Assembly: GCA_003250865.1 (NCBI GenBank)
Contig: QKJH01000195.1
Span: 1 to 6,943, forward strand
Direction of reading: 5' to 3'
Source: Alphaproteobacteria bacterium
GTDB taxonomy: Bacteria > Pseudomonadota > Alphaproteobacteria > Micavibrionales > SZUA-601
Length of the DNA: 6,943 nucleotides
Every line of letters begins with the position of its first letter. Within the stretch, counting starts at the first letter, position 1. The position numbers were made by a program, and so were the translations under genes. Positions 1-6,338 of this stretch are shown in pieces. The notes under the pieces were generated by a model, which saw only the letters and a list, made by a program, of their open reading frames with translations, ran no database searches and was not told the origin of the DNA.

Positions 1-2
1 GA

Positions 3-281
3 TTAAATGCCGACGGTTCAAATATACAAAGTAAGCTTTCCCAAAAATCAAAGAAAATCTTTCTTGAATATCTTGAATATGGCTATGATTTGGGAAAACG
101 CGTAGAAGGATCAGCGTTAACGTTTAAAGATAAAGTCAAAACGATTAAACGTCAGGAAAATGAGCGTAAAGATATTGCCTTACCCATCAAAGCGCTCCAA
201 GATTCGAAAATTGAGCTGACAGCAAGCGATTCCATAAAAACAAGAATAGAAGCCAATGGAATGAAAATCGAATTGAACTAA
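3..281 (+). CDS. C-terminal end of an unrecognised protein (5' end outside window)
   Basis: The reading frame is open from position 3 to the TAA at 279-281, giving 92 residues with no start needed inside the window, so this is treated as the tail of a longer gene. A TTG at 90 could also start a 63-residue product, but the frame continues upstream without a stop and no convincing Shine-Dalgarno precedes the TTG. The visible protein is highly charged and Lys-rich (for example KSKKIFLEYLEYGYDLGKR near its start), hydrophilic, without cysteine or a membrane segment. The DNA is clearly AT-richer than thrS or the ABC1 gene downstream. I do not recognise the family and no function is proposed. No clear terminator follows; the next 90 bases are AT-rich and hold a candidate promoter for the next gene. 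Confidence 0.5.
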   Translation, partial: LNADGSNIQSKLSQKSKKIFLEYLEYGYDLGKRVEGSALTFKDKVKTIKRQENERKDIALPIKALQDSKIELTASDSIKTRIEANGMKIELN

Positions 282-303
282 ACGACAACAAATTACGTGA
301 TTC

Positions 304-332
304 TTGATTTTTTAATATTTTTTATGTAAACT
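304..332 (+). promoter_or_regulatory. Candidate sigma-70-type promoter for the secreted-protein gene
   Basis: TTGATT (304-309) and TAAACT (327-332) are separated by 17 bases, in an AT-rich gap between two genes. Each hexamer matches the consensus at four of six positions. Transcription would begin near 339, leaving a leader of about 33 bases before the ATG at 372. AT-rich sequence gives chance matches easily, so confidence is modest. Confidence 0.35.
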
Positions 333-358
333 ATAGAAAAATTAGACGACACACATGT

Positions 359-362
359 GGAG
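359..362 (+). promoter_or_regulatory. Shine-Dalgarno that decides the start at 372
   Basis: GGAG lies 9 bases before the ATG at 372. The in-frame GTG at 357 overlaps this motif and has no such motif of its own upstream, so ATG 372 is preferred. The choice also places the signal peptide normally, with two lysines and then Lys-Arg ahead of the hydrophobic core. Confidence 0.55.
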
Positions 363-371
363 CATACGACC

Positions 372-2129
372 ATGGCACTTATAAACAAACAAAAAGTACA
401 GGATTTTAAACGCGCAGCGATTGTTATGGGCGTTGGATTGCTCTTTATGGCACAGACGGCATTTTCTCAAAACAAGCCGGTAGACGAATCGGTCCTGAAC
501 GTTATTAAAAATGAACAGGCCGTCAAAGATGCCCAAACCCGTTATAACCAATACAAGGCAGATCGTGATTATATTGACCAAAACCGCGCCCTTGTTAACA
601 AGCTCTCGGCAGAAGAACAAAGCTATTTTAAAAACCTGTTCGTAAAAGGCCAACATAACACCGATAATGCCGTTTTGGCTGCCAGCGAACTGGCAAACCA
701 CCTGCGTGACAATCACGATAAAATCAAAAACAGCAAGAACAAGCCCGACCAACATCTTAGCCTTGCCATTAACACGTACGGCAAAAATGCATCCCGTAAG
801 CTGTTTAACGAAGTCGGCGACGCAAAAGCAACTTATACCGTTACGGCGAAAGAGTTGGACGATGTACAGCAAAAAAAATTGCAAGCTCTGCTTGATGGCG
901 GTAAATCTCCCGATGACATTATCAAAGAAAACGAGCAGTTGAGAAAACAGGCTGAGCTGGCTCAAGCTTTAACGCCTGAAATCCAGAATTGGTCGGCCGT
1001 CATGGATGAACTGTACAACGCGCAATACATGGATCACCTACCGCCGGCCTATGCCCAAGATAAACTTAATGACCTCACACAGATTACCCCGAAAAACTCT
1101 GAAAAGCAGCTGGGTAATCTTGTCGGTATTATCGGCGGCGCGGGTAACCTGTCGGACGAACTGACACAGCGCCCGATTACCAATTTGGAACTGAGAAAAC
1201 ACGCCATTGGTACTGTAGCGGTCTATCTTGAAGAGCTGGAAGCCCTAAAACAGGGAAAACAGCTTACCGAAACCGAAAAAGACAATGTTTACAACAAATA
1301 TGTCGCTGATTCCTATGACTATGATGTTGAAGTTATCAAACAGTTCCGCGAAGAATTACAAGCTGAAAAAGCCTTTGTCGATACAACATCTGACTATCGC
1401 GCATTAGCCGTTTATCTATCACCTGAAACCGTTGACCAGATGGTTCAACTGGAGCAGTCTATTGATGATTTAAACGAAGCAATTGAACAGGAAACTGACG
1501 ACCAATTAAAAGAGAGCCTTACACAAAAACGTAGTGATCTTCAAAATGCTTTCGACAAAAATGACAAGGCTATTGAAAAGAAAGTGGAAAAGAATCGTAA
1601 AAAGATTGTGGGCCACATCTCCAATTTGTACACCGCTGCGGTTATTGAACAGGGGTTATACGAACAAGCCAAAGCCGGCAAGCAAGTTGATAGCCAAACC
1701 ATGGCCGAGTTCACGCAAAACAAAAGCCATATTCAAAGCGGAAACTCATCCCTTTCTCAACAGGATTGGCAAAACTACAATACATCCAAAATGGTTTATA
1801 TGGCTACAGCGGCAAATAACGACAACAATAACAACATTATTGAGAACACCCATAAACGCAGCTATGACCGAAGCCATTACAACAAAGGACTTACAGCTTA
1901 TGGCACTTATAGCAACAGCAGCTATCGTACAGGCTATAATAAAAGTTCCTATACGCATAACGGACACACTGGGTCAAGGTCCCACTCTCGTGGATACGCC
2001 GGTATTTCAACCCACGCCTATGGCGGTCGTGGAGAAAAAACATACAACGTCCGCGTTGGTGCCAGCTACTCCATACAGACACGTGGCTCCGGTCTTCCGG
2101 GATTGCGTGACTTCCTGTTGAAGTGGTAA
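372..2129 (+). CDS. Probable exported coiled-coil protein with Tyr/Ser/Gly/Asn-rich tail, family unknown
   Basis: The 585-residue product begins with what looks like a Sec signal peptide: a basic n-region to R14, a hydrophobic core at about 15-29 (AAIVMGVGLLFMAQT) and a plausible cleavage site after A30-F31-S32. No cysteine is visible in the whole protein, which suits an extracytoplasmic location. The body (about 33-480) is charged and mainly helical in character; residues about 350-408 are heptad-like and rich in Glu, Lys, Gln and Leu, suggesting a coiled coil. Residues 482-488 are NNDNNNN. From 495 to 585 composition changes abruptly: 11 Tyr in 91 residues plus many Ser, Gly, Arg, His and Asn, with a loosely repeated SY-x-x-x-YNK pattern, ending in a hydrophobic FLLKW. 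I recognise no catalytic motif or named domain. An envelope-associated or secreted structural role is an inference only. The start at 372 rests on the GGAG at 359-362. Confidence 0.8.
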   Translation: MALINKQKVQDFKRAAIVMGVGLLFMAQTAFSQNKPVDESVLNVIKNEQAVKDAQTRYNQYKADRDYIDQNRALVNKLSAEEQSYFKNLFVKGQHNTDNAVLAASELANHLRDNHDKIKNSKNKPDQHLSLAINTYGKNASRKLFNEVGDAKATYTVTAKELDDVQQKKLQALLDGGKSPDDIIKENEQLRKQAELAQALTPEIQNWSAVMDELYNAQYMDHLPPAYAQDKLNDLTQITPKNSEKQLGNLVGIIGGAGNLSDELTQRPITNLELRKHAIGTVAVYLEELEALKQGKQLTETEKDNVYNKYVADSYDYDVEVIKQFREELQAEKAFVDTTSDYRALAVYLSPETVDQMVQLEQSIDDLNEAIEQETDDQLKESLTQKRSDLQNAFDKNDKAIEKKVEKNRKKIVGHISNLYTAAVIEQGLYEQAKAGKQVDSQTMAEFTQNKSHIQSGNSSLSQQDWQNYNTSKMVYMATAANNDNNNNIIENTHKRSYDRSHYNKGLTAYGTYSNSSYRTGYNKSSYTHNGHTGSRSHSRGYAGISTHAYGGRGEKTYNVRVGASYSIQTRGSGLPGLRDFLLKW

Positions 2130-2158
2130 TTCTATTTCTTAATAATAAAAACACCCTC

Positions 2159-2186
2159 TTGGCTTATCGGTAAAAAACGCTATTCT
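2159..2186 (+). promoter_or_regulatory. Candidate promoter for a leaderless ABC1/UbiB-family mRNA
   Basis: TTGGCT (2159-2164) and TATTCT (2181-2186) are 16 bases apart. The -10 box ends 6 bases before the ATG at 2193, so transcription would start at or next to the A of the start codon. No Shine-Dalgarno sequence is visible before this ATG, which agrees with a leaderless message. Both hexamers match consensus at only four of six positions. Confidence 0.35.
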
Positions 2187-2206
2187 TAGCGCATGACCGA
2201 TAAGCC
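2161..2206 (+). repeat. Nested inverted repeat spanning the start codon of the ABC1/UbiB-family gene
   Basis: GGCTTATCGGT (2161-2171) is repeated as the exact reverse complement ACCGATAAGCC (2196-2206). Between them a second perfect stem, CGCTA (2178-2182) and TAGCG (2187-2191), closes a TTCT loop. The ATG at 2193-2195 lies in the internal loop between the two stems, and the right outer arm is coding (codons 2 to 5). It could be an operator, a translation-blocking hairpin in readthrough mRNA from the upstream gene, or a poor terminator for that gene; the bases after it (GTTTTC) are a weak U-tract. Confidence 0.6.
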
Positions 2207-3548
2207 GTTTTCACATGATGAAGATAACCGTTTTTCCGCACGCGTCGGGCGCTATGCCCGCACGTCCGTGTCCATGGCCAATATTGCCGCAACACTGGCG
2301 GGCGGCAAACTGTCCAACAACCCCGATGACAAACAGGTGCGCGCGCAAGATGTTAAAAAGATACTGGGCAGCCTGCGCGGCCCCTTGATGAAAGTGGCAC
2401 AGCTTTTGGCAACCATTCCCGAAGCCCTGCCTCCCGAATATGCGCAGGAGCTGGCGCAACTGCAATCCAATGCACCGCCCATGGGCTGGCCGTTCGTCCG
2501 CCGCCGCATGGTGACGGAACTGGGAGCCAACTGGCAATCGAATTTCACTGATTTCAGTAAATCTGCTGTTGCCGCCGCCTCGCTCGGTCAAGTGCACAAG
2601 GCAACGCTCGCAAGCGGGGAAACACTCGCCTGTAAGTTGCAATATCCCGACATGGCCTCGGTCATTGCCGCCGATGTCAGTCAACTGACACTGTTGCTGT
2701 CCTTGTTTGAAAAATACGATAAATCCGTCAATACTACCCTGGTTATCGAGGAAATCACCCAGCGCCTGAATGAAGAGCTAGATTACAAACGCGAAGCCGT
2801 AAACACGCGGCTTTACGGTGATATGCTGGCAAAAGAGAAAGCCGTGCATGTTCCCACTATTCATGACGAACTATCGACCGGCCGTCTGCTAACCTCGCAA
2901 TGGATGGACGGCAAACCAATTTTATCCTTTAAGGATGCCACAATTGAACAGCGTAATGAAATCGCCCTTAACCTGTTTCGAGCATGGTATGTGCCGTTCT
3001 ATCATTACGGCGTCATCCATGGCGACCCGCATCTGGGCAATTATTCCATCCGCGAAGATAACAGCATCAACCTGTTAGATTACGGCTGTATCCGTATTTT
3101 TCCCCCCGAATTTGTCAAAGGGGTTATCGACTTATATTCCGGTCTGTCCAATGATGACCGAGATTTGATTGTTCATGCCTTTGAAACATGGGGTTTTACC
3201 GGACTTTCCAATGAAATAATTGATACTTTGACCCTGTGGGCGCGGTTTTTATACGGCCCGCTATTGGAAAATAAAAAACGCATCATCGGCAAGGCCAAAG
3301 GTGGCATTTACGGCCGCGAACTGGCACGTGAAGTTCATCACAAGCTGCGCGAACATGGCGGCATCACCATCCCGCGCGAATTCGTCTTTATGGACAGGGC
3401 GGCACTGGGGCTAGGTTCGGTCTTTATCCATCTGCAAGCCGAGATTAACTGGCACGAATTATTCCATTCCCTGATACAGGATTTCTCACTTGAAAAACTG
3501 GCCGCGCGACAAAATGCCCTGCTTGCAAAATACAACCTGACACGATAG
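2193..3548 (+). CDS. ABC1/UbiB (AarF/ADCK) family atypical protein kinase-like protein
   Basis: The 451-residue product shows the ABC1/UbiB hallmarks in order: an N-terminal KxGQ-like motif as K67-V-A-Q70, followed by LLATIPEALPPEYA; the Ala-rich nucleotide loop AAASLGQVH at 127-135; the ATP-binding lysine K148 (LACKLQYP); an ExD motif at E195-L-D197; the catalytic loop HGDPHLGN at 276-283; and the metal-binding LLDYG at 294-298. Members of this family support ubiquinone biosynthesis in bacteria and mitochondria and act as ATPases or unusual kinases, but this one is shorter than UbiB proper and I see no C-terminal membrane helices, so I do not assign ubiB. The normal Gly of KxGQ is Ala here. 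The next Met is residue 28, inside conserved-looking sequence, so ATG 2193 is preferred although no Shine-Dalgarno precedes it. It appears to stand alone, with a separate promoter downstream. Confidence 0.9.
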   Translation: MTDKPFSHDEDNRFSARVGRYARTSVSMANIAATLAGGKLSNNPDDKQVRAQDVKKILGSLRGPLMKVAQLLATIPEALPPEYAQELAQLQSNAPPMGWPFVRRRMVTELGANWQSNFTDFSKSAVAAASLGQVHKATLASGETLACKLQYPDMASVIAADVSQLTLLLSLFEKYDKSVNTTLVIEEITQRLNEELDYKREAVNTRLYGDMLAKEKAVHVPTIHDELSTGRLLTSQWMDGKPILSFKDATIEQRNEIALNLFRAWYVPFYHYGVIHGDPHLGNYSIREDNSINLLDYGCIRIFPPEFVKGVIDLYSGLSNDDRDLIVHAFETWGFTGLSNEIIDTLTLWARFLYGPLLENKKRIIGKAKGGIYGRELAREVHHKLREHGGITIPREFVFMDRAALGLGSVFIHLQAEINWHELFHSLIQDFSLEKLAARQNALLAKYNLTR

Positions 3549-3556
3549 AATAAGGC

Positions 3557-3584
3557 TTGCAATTTAAGGCAAAAACCTTATAAT
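3557..3584 (+). promoter_or_regulatory. Strong sigma-70-type promoter upstream of the Thr-rich small gene
   Basis: TTGCAA (3557-3562) and a consensus TATAAT (3579-3584) are separated by 16 bases, just after the ABC1-family stop codon. Transcription should begin around 3591. The spacer contains a short dyad, TAAGG (3565-3569) and CCTTA (3576-3580), running into the -10, and TTATAAT at 3578-3584 recurs inverted at 3600-3606; these may be chance in AT-rich DNA. Confidence 0.6.
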
Positions 3585-3624
3585 ATACATAATACAAGAA
3601 TTATAACGGGTGCAGTGGCAGATA

Positions 3625-4056
3625 ATGCAAGATACGATTAATTACATTGCCGATGATACCAAGCAAGAGGTTGCTCTTCCTGTTGAGACAGGAGAACAAA
3701 GCCCTATGGCCGCCATCATGCGTGCCCGTTTTATCCGTGATTATCCCAATGTTATTGGCTATCTGAAAGATGATAAAGGTCACCTTCTCGGCCTGACAAC
3801 CGATAAAGCCTTTACCACTGACGACATGCCAGACGGCTGGCTTTTTGATGAGAATAATAACACTGTGATTGTCCCCAACTTGAAAACACAAACCGGGCAA
3901 TCCGACTACGATAAGTTTAACCGCATTGCCGATATGGATATTCCTGTCAAAGCAGGTGGTTTTACCCCTAATGCCGGTGATTTGACTACCCAAACCACTA
4001 CCCCCCGCCCGACCACTACCGGTCGCGGTGACAATCCGGCATTAAAGAAAACCTGA
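3625..4056 (+). CDS. Small unrecognised protein with threonine-rich C-terminus, upstream of thrS
   Basis: The 143-residue product starts MQDTINYIADDT from ATG 3625. A GTG at 3610 would add five residues; neither start has a clear Shine-Dalgarno (GGGTG at 3608-3612 sits 12 bases before the ATG), so the start is uncertain. No signal peptide, membrane segment or cysteine is seen. The middle (ARFIRDYPNVIGYL, then DMPDGWLFDENN) looks like a small folded domain I do not recognise. The last 24 residues hold nine Thr, arranged as TT, TTT, TTT and a final Thr, with Pro, Arg and Gly between. It has its own promoter at 3557-3584 and is closed by the intrinsic terminator at 4081-4114. The Thr-rich end immediately before thrS could be functional as an attenuator signal, or may simply be a flexible linker-like tail. 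Confidence 0.7.
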   Translation: MQDTINYIADDTKQEVALPVETGEQSPMAAIMRARFIRDYPNVIGYLKDDKGHLLGLTTDKAFTTDDMPDGWLFDENNNTVIVPNLKTQTGQSDYDKFNRIADMDIPVKAGGFTPNAGDLTTQTTTPRPTTTGRGDNPALKKT

Positions 4057-4114
4057 AATTGATAAAAACTTTTGTTCATTAAATGCCGACTTTTCATCCA
4101 AAAGCCGGCATTTT
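3985..4114 (+). promoter_or_regulatory. Hypothetical threonine-codon attenuator before thrS
   Basis: Eight Thr codons between 3985 and 4020 are followed by CGGCATT at 4037-4043, which is exactly complementary to AATGCCG at 4082-4088, the left arm of the terminator. The order (Thr codons, antiterminator segment, terminator) and spacing fit ribosome-stalling attenuation: a ribosome held at the last Thr codons would leave 4037-4043 just exposed, whereas one at the stop codon 4054-4056 would cover it. Against it, the antiterminator is only 7 contiguous pairs versus 13 in the terminator, and thrS also seems to have its own promoter beyond the terminator. Confidence 0.25.
4081..4114 (+). terminator. 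Intrinsic terminator between the Thr-rich gene and thrS
   Basis: AAATGCCGACTTTT (4081-4094) and AAAAGCCGGCATTT (4100-4113) pair over 14 positions with one A-C mismatch, around a CATCC loop. Part of the T-run is inside the stem (ATTTT at 4110-4114, then GCTT), so termination may be less than complete. The stem is nearly symmetrical and could act on either strand, but all neighbouring genes are on +. Confidence 0.8.
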
Positions 4115-4127
4115 GCTTATATAGCCC

Positions 4128-4156
4128 TTGACGGCACACATGGACAAGGTCATAGT
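4128..4156 (+). promoter_or_regulatory. Candidate thrS promoter
   Basis: TTGACG (4128-4133, five of six to consensus) and CATAGT (4151-4156, four of six) are 17 bases apart, downstream of the terminator and upstream of thrS. Transcription would begin near 4163, giving a leader of about 40 bases that carries the Shine-Dalgarno AAAGGA at 4187-4192, 10 bases before the ATG. Confidence 0.5.
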
Positions 4157-4202
4157 CATTTTCAGGAAAACATTGACTTAACAAAGAAAGGAAAACAAGA
4201 CA

Positions 4203-6218
4203 ATGTCAAACCCCGCTCACGATAACAACATGATTACGGTCACACTTCCAGACGGATCAAAGCGTGAGTACACTACCGGCACCACCGGTGGCGACATTGC
4301 CTATTCCATTGGCGAGAGGCTGGGCAAGGCCGCGCTTGCCGTTAAGGTCAATGACAAAATCATCGATTTGAACCGCCCTATTACGGGGGATGCGGATGTG
4401 GCTATCATTACCCTGAAATCGGATGAGGGGCTGGAGCTTATCCGCCATGATGCTGCCCACGTCATGGCTGAAGCGGTGCAGGAACTGTTCCCCGGAACAC
4501 AGGTAACCATTGGCCCGGCGATTGAAAACGGTTTTTATTACGATTTTGCCCGTGAACAACCGTTCACCGACAGCGACTTCGAAGCTATCGAAAACAAAAT
4601 GCGCGAGATTATCAAACGCGACGAACCCTTCACCCGCGAGGAATGGAGCCGCGAAGACGCCATTAAGTTTTTCAAAGACAAAGGTGAAGAATTCAAAGTC
4701 GAATTGATTCAGGATTTGCCCAAAGATGAAATCCTGTCAATCTACAAACAGGGCGAATGGACGGATTTGTGCCGCGGCCCCCACCTGCCCTCCACCGGCA
4801 AGGTCGGCACGGCCTTTAAACTGATGAAAGTTGCCGGTGCCTATTGGCGCGGCGATTCAAACCGCCCGATGTTGCAACGGATTTATGGCACCGTCTGGCG
4901 CGATAAAAAGGAGCTCGACGCCTATTTACACCTGTTGGAAGAAGCCGAAAAACGCGACCACCGCCGTCTGGGGCAGGAACTGGAATTGTTCCATCTTCAG
5001 GAAGAAGCAGCCGGTAGCGTATTCTGGCATCCCAAAGGCTGGACGCTGTATCGTCAGGTTGAAAACTATGTCCGTAACCAAATCAGTGCAGCCGGTTATG
5101 TCGAAGTCAAAACCCCACAACTGATTGACCGTAAATTGTGGGAAAAATCCGGACACTGGGACAAATTCCGCAAGAACATGTTCATTATCAAGGATTCGGA
5201 CAACAGCGAACTGGAAGATCACGAAAGCACCTGCAGCTGTGGTTGCCACGGCGCAAAAGACAAGAACGAAGACAATGTCCGTTACTTGGCCGTAAAACCG
5301 ATGAATTGCCCCGCACATGTTCAGATTTTCAAACAGGGAACAAAAAGCTATCGTGACCTGCCCTTGCGCATGGCCGAATTCGGCTGTTGTCACCGCAATG
5401 AACCGTCGGGCGCTTTGCACGGCATCATGCGGGTTCGCCAGATGGTTCAGGATGATGCGCACATTTTCTGTAGTGAAGACCAGATTATTTCCGAAACGAA
5501 AGAATTCTGTGCCTTGCTTTTAAAAATGTACAAGGATTTCGGCTTTGAAAATGTCGGCGTTAAAATCGCCACCCGCCCCGAGCTGCGTGCCGGTACCGAT
5601 GAAACGTGGGACAAGGCGGAAAAAGGCCTGATTGAAGCCACAGAAGCCACCGGCCTGAGCTTTGATCTGGCAGAGGGCGAAGGCGCCTTTTACGGCCCGA
5701 AAATCGAGTTTCATTTAACGGATGCCATTGGCCGGACATGGCAGTGCGGCACCTTGCAATTGGACTTTGTTCTGCCCGAACGGCTGGATGCCGAATACAC
5801 CGGAGAAGACGGCAACAAACACCGTCCGGTAATGCTTCACCGCGCCATTCTGGGCTCACTGGAACGCTTTATCGGCATCTTGATTGAGCACTACGCCGGT
5901 GCGTTTCCGGTATGGCTGGCACCGGTTCAGGCCGTGGTTGCCACCATCACCAACGAATTTGACGATTACGGCCAGCAGGTTGTCGATACGTTGAAAAAGC
6001 ATGGTATCCGCGTTGAATCCGATCTTCGCAGTGAAAAAATCACCTACAAGGTACGCGAACATTCGCTGAAGAAAGTGCCATACATTTTGGCGGTCGGCGG
6101 CAAAGAAAAGGAAACCAATTCTGTTGCCGTACGTACGTTCGGTTCGGAAGGACAAAAGGTCATGGGACTAGACGAATTTATTGCCATGATAACTGACCAG
6201 GCAAAAATGCCGGCCTAA
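4203..6218 (+). CDS. thrS: Threonyl-tRNA synthetase (ThrRS)
   Basis: This cytoplasmic class II synthetase charges tRNA-Thr with threonine. The 671-residue product is complete: a TGS domain (about 10-70, ITVTLPDGS), an editing domain with H82-x3-H86 and C190-x3-H194 that match the E. coli editing residues H73, H77, C182 and H186, the class II catalytic core, and an anticodon-binding domain from about 570 ([10 protein letters not shown]). The catalytic zinc ligands are all present: C369 (MNCPAH), H420 (DDAH) and H546 (MLHRA), equivalent to E. coli C334, H385 and H511. The motif 2 region [15 protein letters not shown] is intact. Offsets to E. coli numbering jump by 26-27 between the editing site and C369, so an insertion sits at about 325-360; it contains C344-S-C346-G-C348-H349. 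The ATG at 4203 is supported by AAAGGA at 4187-4192. infC follows after 120 bases with no terminator between, so co-transcription is possible. Confidence 0.98.
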   Translation: MSNPAHDNNMITVTLPDGSKREYTTGTTGGDIAYSIGERLGKAALAVKVNDKIIDLNRPITGDADVAIITLKSDEGLELIRHDAAHVMAEAVQELFPGTQVTIGPAIENGFYYDFAREQPFTDSDFEAIENKMREIIKRDEPFTREEWSREDAIKFFKDKGEEFKVELIQDLPKDEILSIYKQGEWTDLCRGPHLPSTGKVGTAFKLMKVAGAYWRGDSNRPMLQRIYGTVWRDKKELDAYLHLLEEAEKRDHRRLGQELELFHLQEEAAGSVFWHPKGWTLYRQVENYVRNQISAAGYVEVKTPQLIDRKLWEKSGHWDKFRKNMFIIKDSDNSELEDHESTCSCGCHGAKDKNEDNVRYLAVKPMNCPAHVQIFKQGTKSYRDLPLRMAEFGCCHRNEPSGALHGIMRVRQMVQDDAHIFCSEDQIISETKEFCALLLKMYKDFGFENVGVKIATRPELRAGTDETWDKAEKGLIEATEATGLSFDLAEGEGAFYGPKIEFHLTDAIGRTWQCGTLQLDFVLPERLDAEYTGEDGNKHRPVMLHRAILGSLERFIGILIEHYAGAFPVWLAPVQAVVATITNEFDDYGQQVVDTLKKHGIRVESDLRSEKITYKVREHSLKKVPYILAVGGKEKETNSVAVRTFGSEGQKVMGLDEFIAMITDQAKMPA

Positions 6219-6245
6219 AGAACGGATAAGTAAGTGAAATTAATC

Positions 6246-6274
6246 TTGAATTAAATTTCGTAATCTACTATATA
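6246..6274 (+). promoter_or_regulatory. Predicted infC promoter
   Basis: TTGAAT (6246-6251) and TATATA (6269-6274) are separated by exactly 17 bases; matches to consensus are four and five of six. Transcription would start around 6281, leaving a leader of about 58 bases before the infC AUU. The -10 box is the outer end of the inverted repeat at 6269-6297. Confidence 0.5.
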
Positions 6275-6297
6275 CCCATTGAAATAATGGGTATATA
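6269..6297 (+). repeat. Perfect 12-bp inverted repeat over the infC -10 box and start site
   Basis: TATATACCCATT (6269-6280) and AATGGGTATATA (6286-6297) are exact reverse complements around GAAAT. No T-run follows, so it is not a normal terminator. The centre (6283) coincides with the predicted transcription start, the usual geometry for a repressor operator; in readthrough RNA from thrS it would instead form a hairpin. GGGT at 6289-6292 can alternatively pair with ACCC at 6298-6301. Confidence 0.65.
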
Positions 6298-6326
6298 ACC
6301 CTTATAACGCTATTAACAACAACGAT

Positions 6327-6330
6327 GGAG
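6327..6330 (+). promoter_or_regulatory. Shine-Dalgarno that fixes the infC AUU start
   Basis: GGAG at 6327-6330 lies 8 bases before the ATT at 6339. No ATG, GTG or TTG occurs in the infC frame between here and the ATG at 6435, which is too far inside the conserved N-domain. Confidence 0.65.
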
Positions 6331-6338
6331 AGACGACC

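Noticed and set aside
2..14. ATTAAATGCCGAC shared by the window start and the terminator region at 4078-4090
   Set aside because: A single 13-base match in moderately AT-rich DNA without the matching stem or flanks at the left site; most likely chance.
90..281. A complete 63-residue gene starting at TTG 90
   Set aside because: The frame is open from position 3 and the TTG has no good ribosome site, so a truncated longer gene is the simpler reading.
342..965. Long minus-strand frame (207 residues) opposite the exported-protein gene
   Set aside because: It lies wholly opposite or beside a well supported gene with signal peptide and Shine-Dalgarno, and its Phe/Val/Cys-rich translation is what an antisense shadow gives.
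2161..2210. Intrinsic terminator of the exported-protein gene
   Set aside because: The stem is good but the loop is long and the following GTTTTC is a weak U-tract, and the stem extends into the next coding sequence; kept as a regulatory inverted repeat instead.
4155..4177. tRNA-Thr-like operator hairpin in the thrS leader, as in E. coli
   Set aside because: Only a weak bulged stem (GTCATTTT against AAAA...TGAC) is present, part of it before the predicted transcription start; no anticodon-like loop is seen.
4926..5462. Minus-strand frame of 178 residues inside thrS
   Set aside because: It is entirely antisense to the conserved ThrRS catalytic domain and shows no independent promoter or motif.
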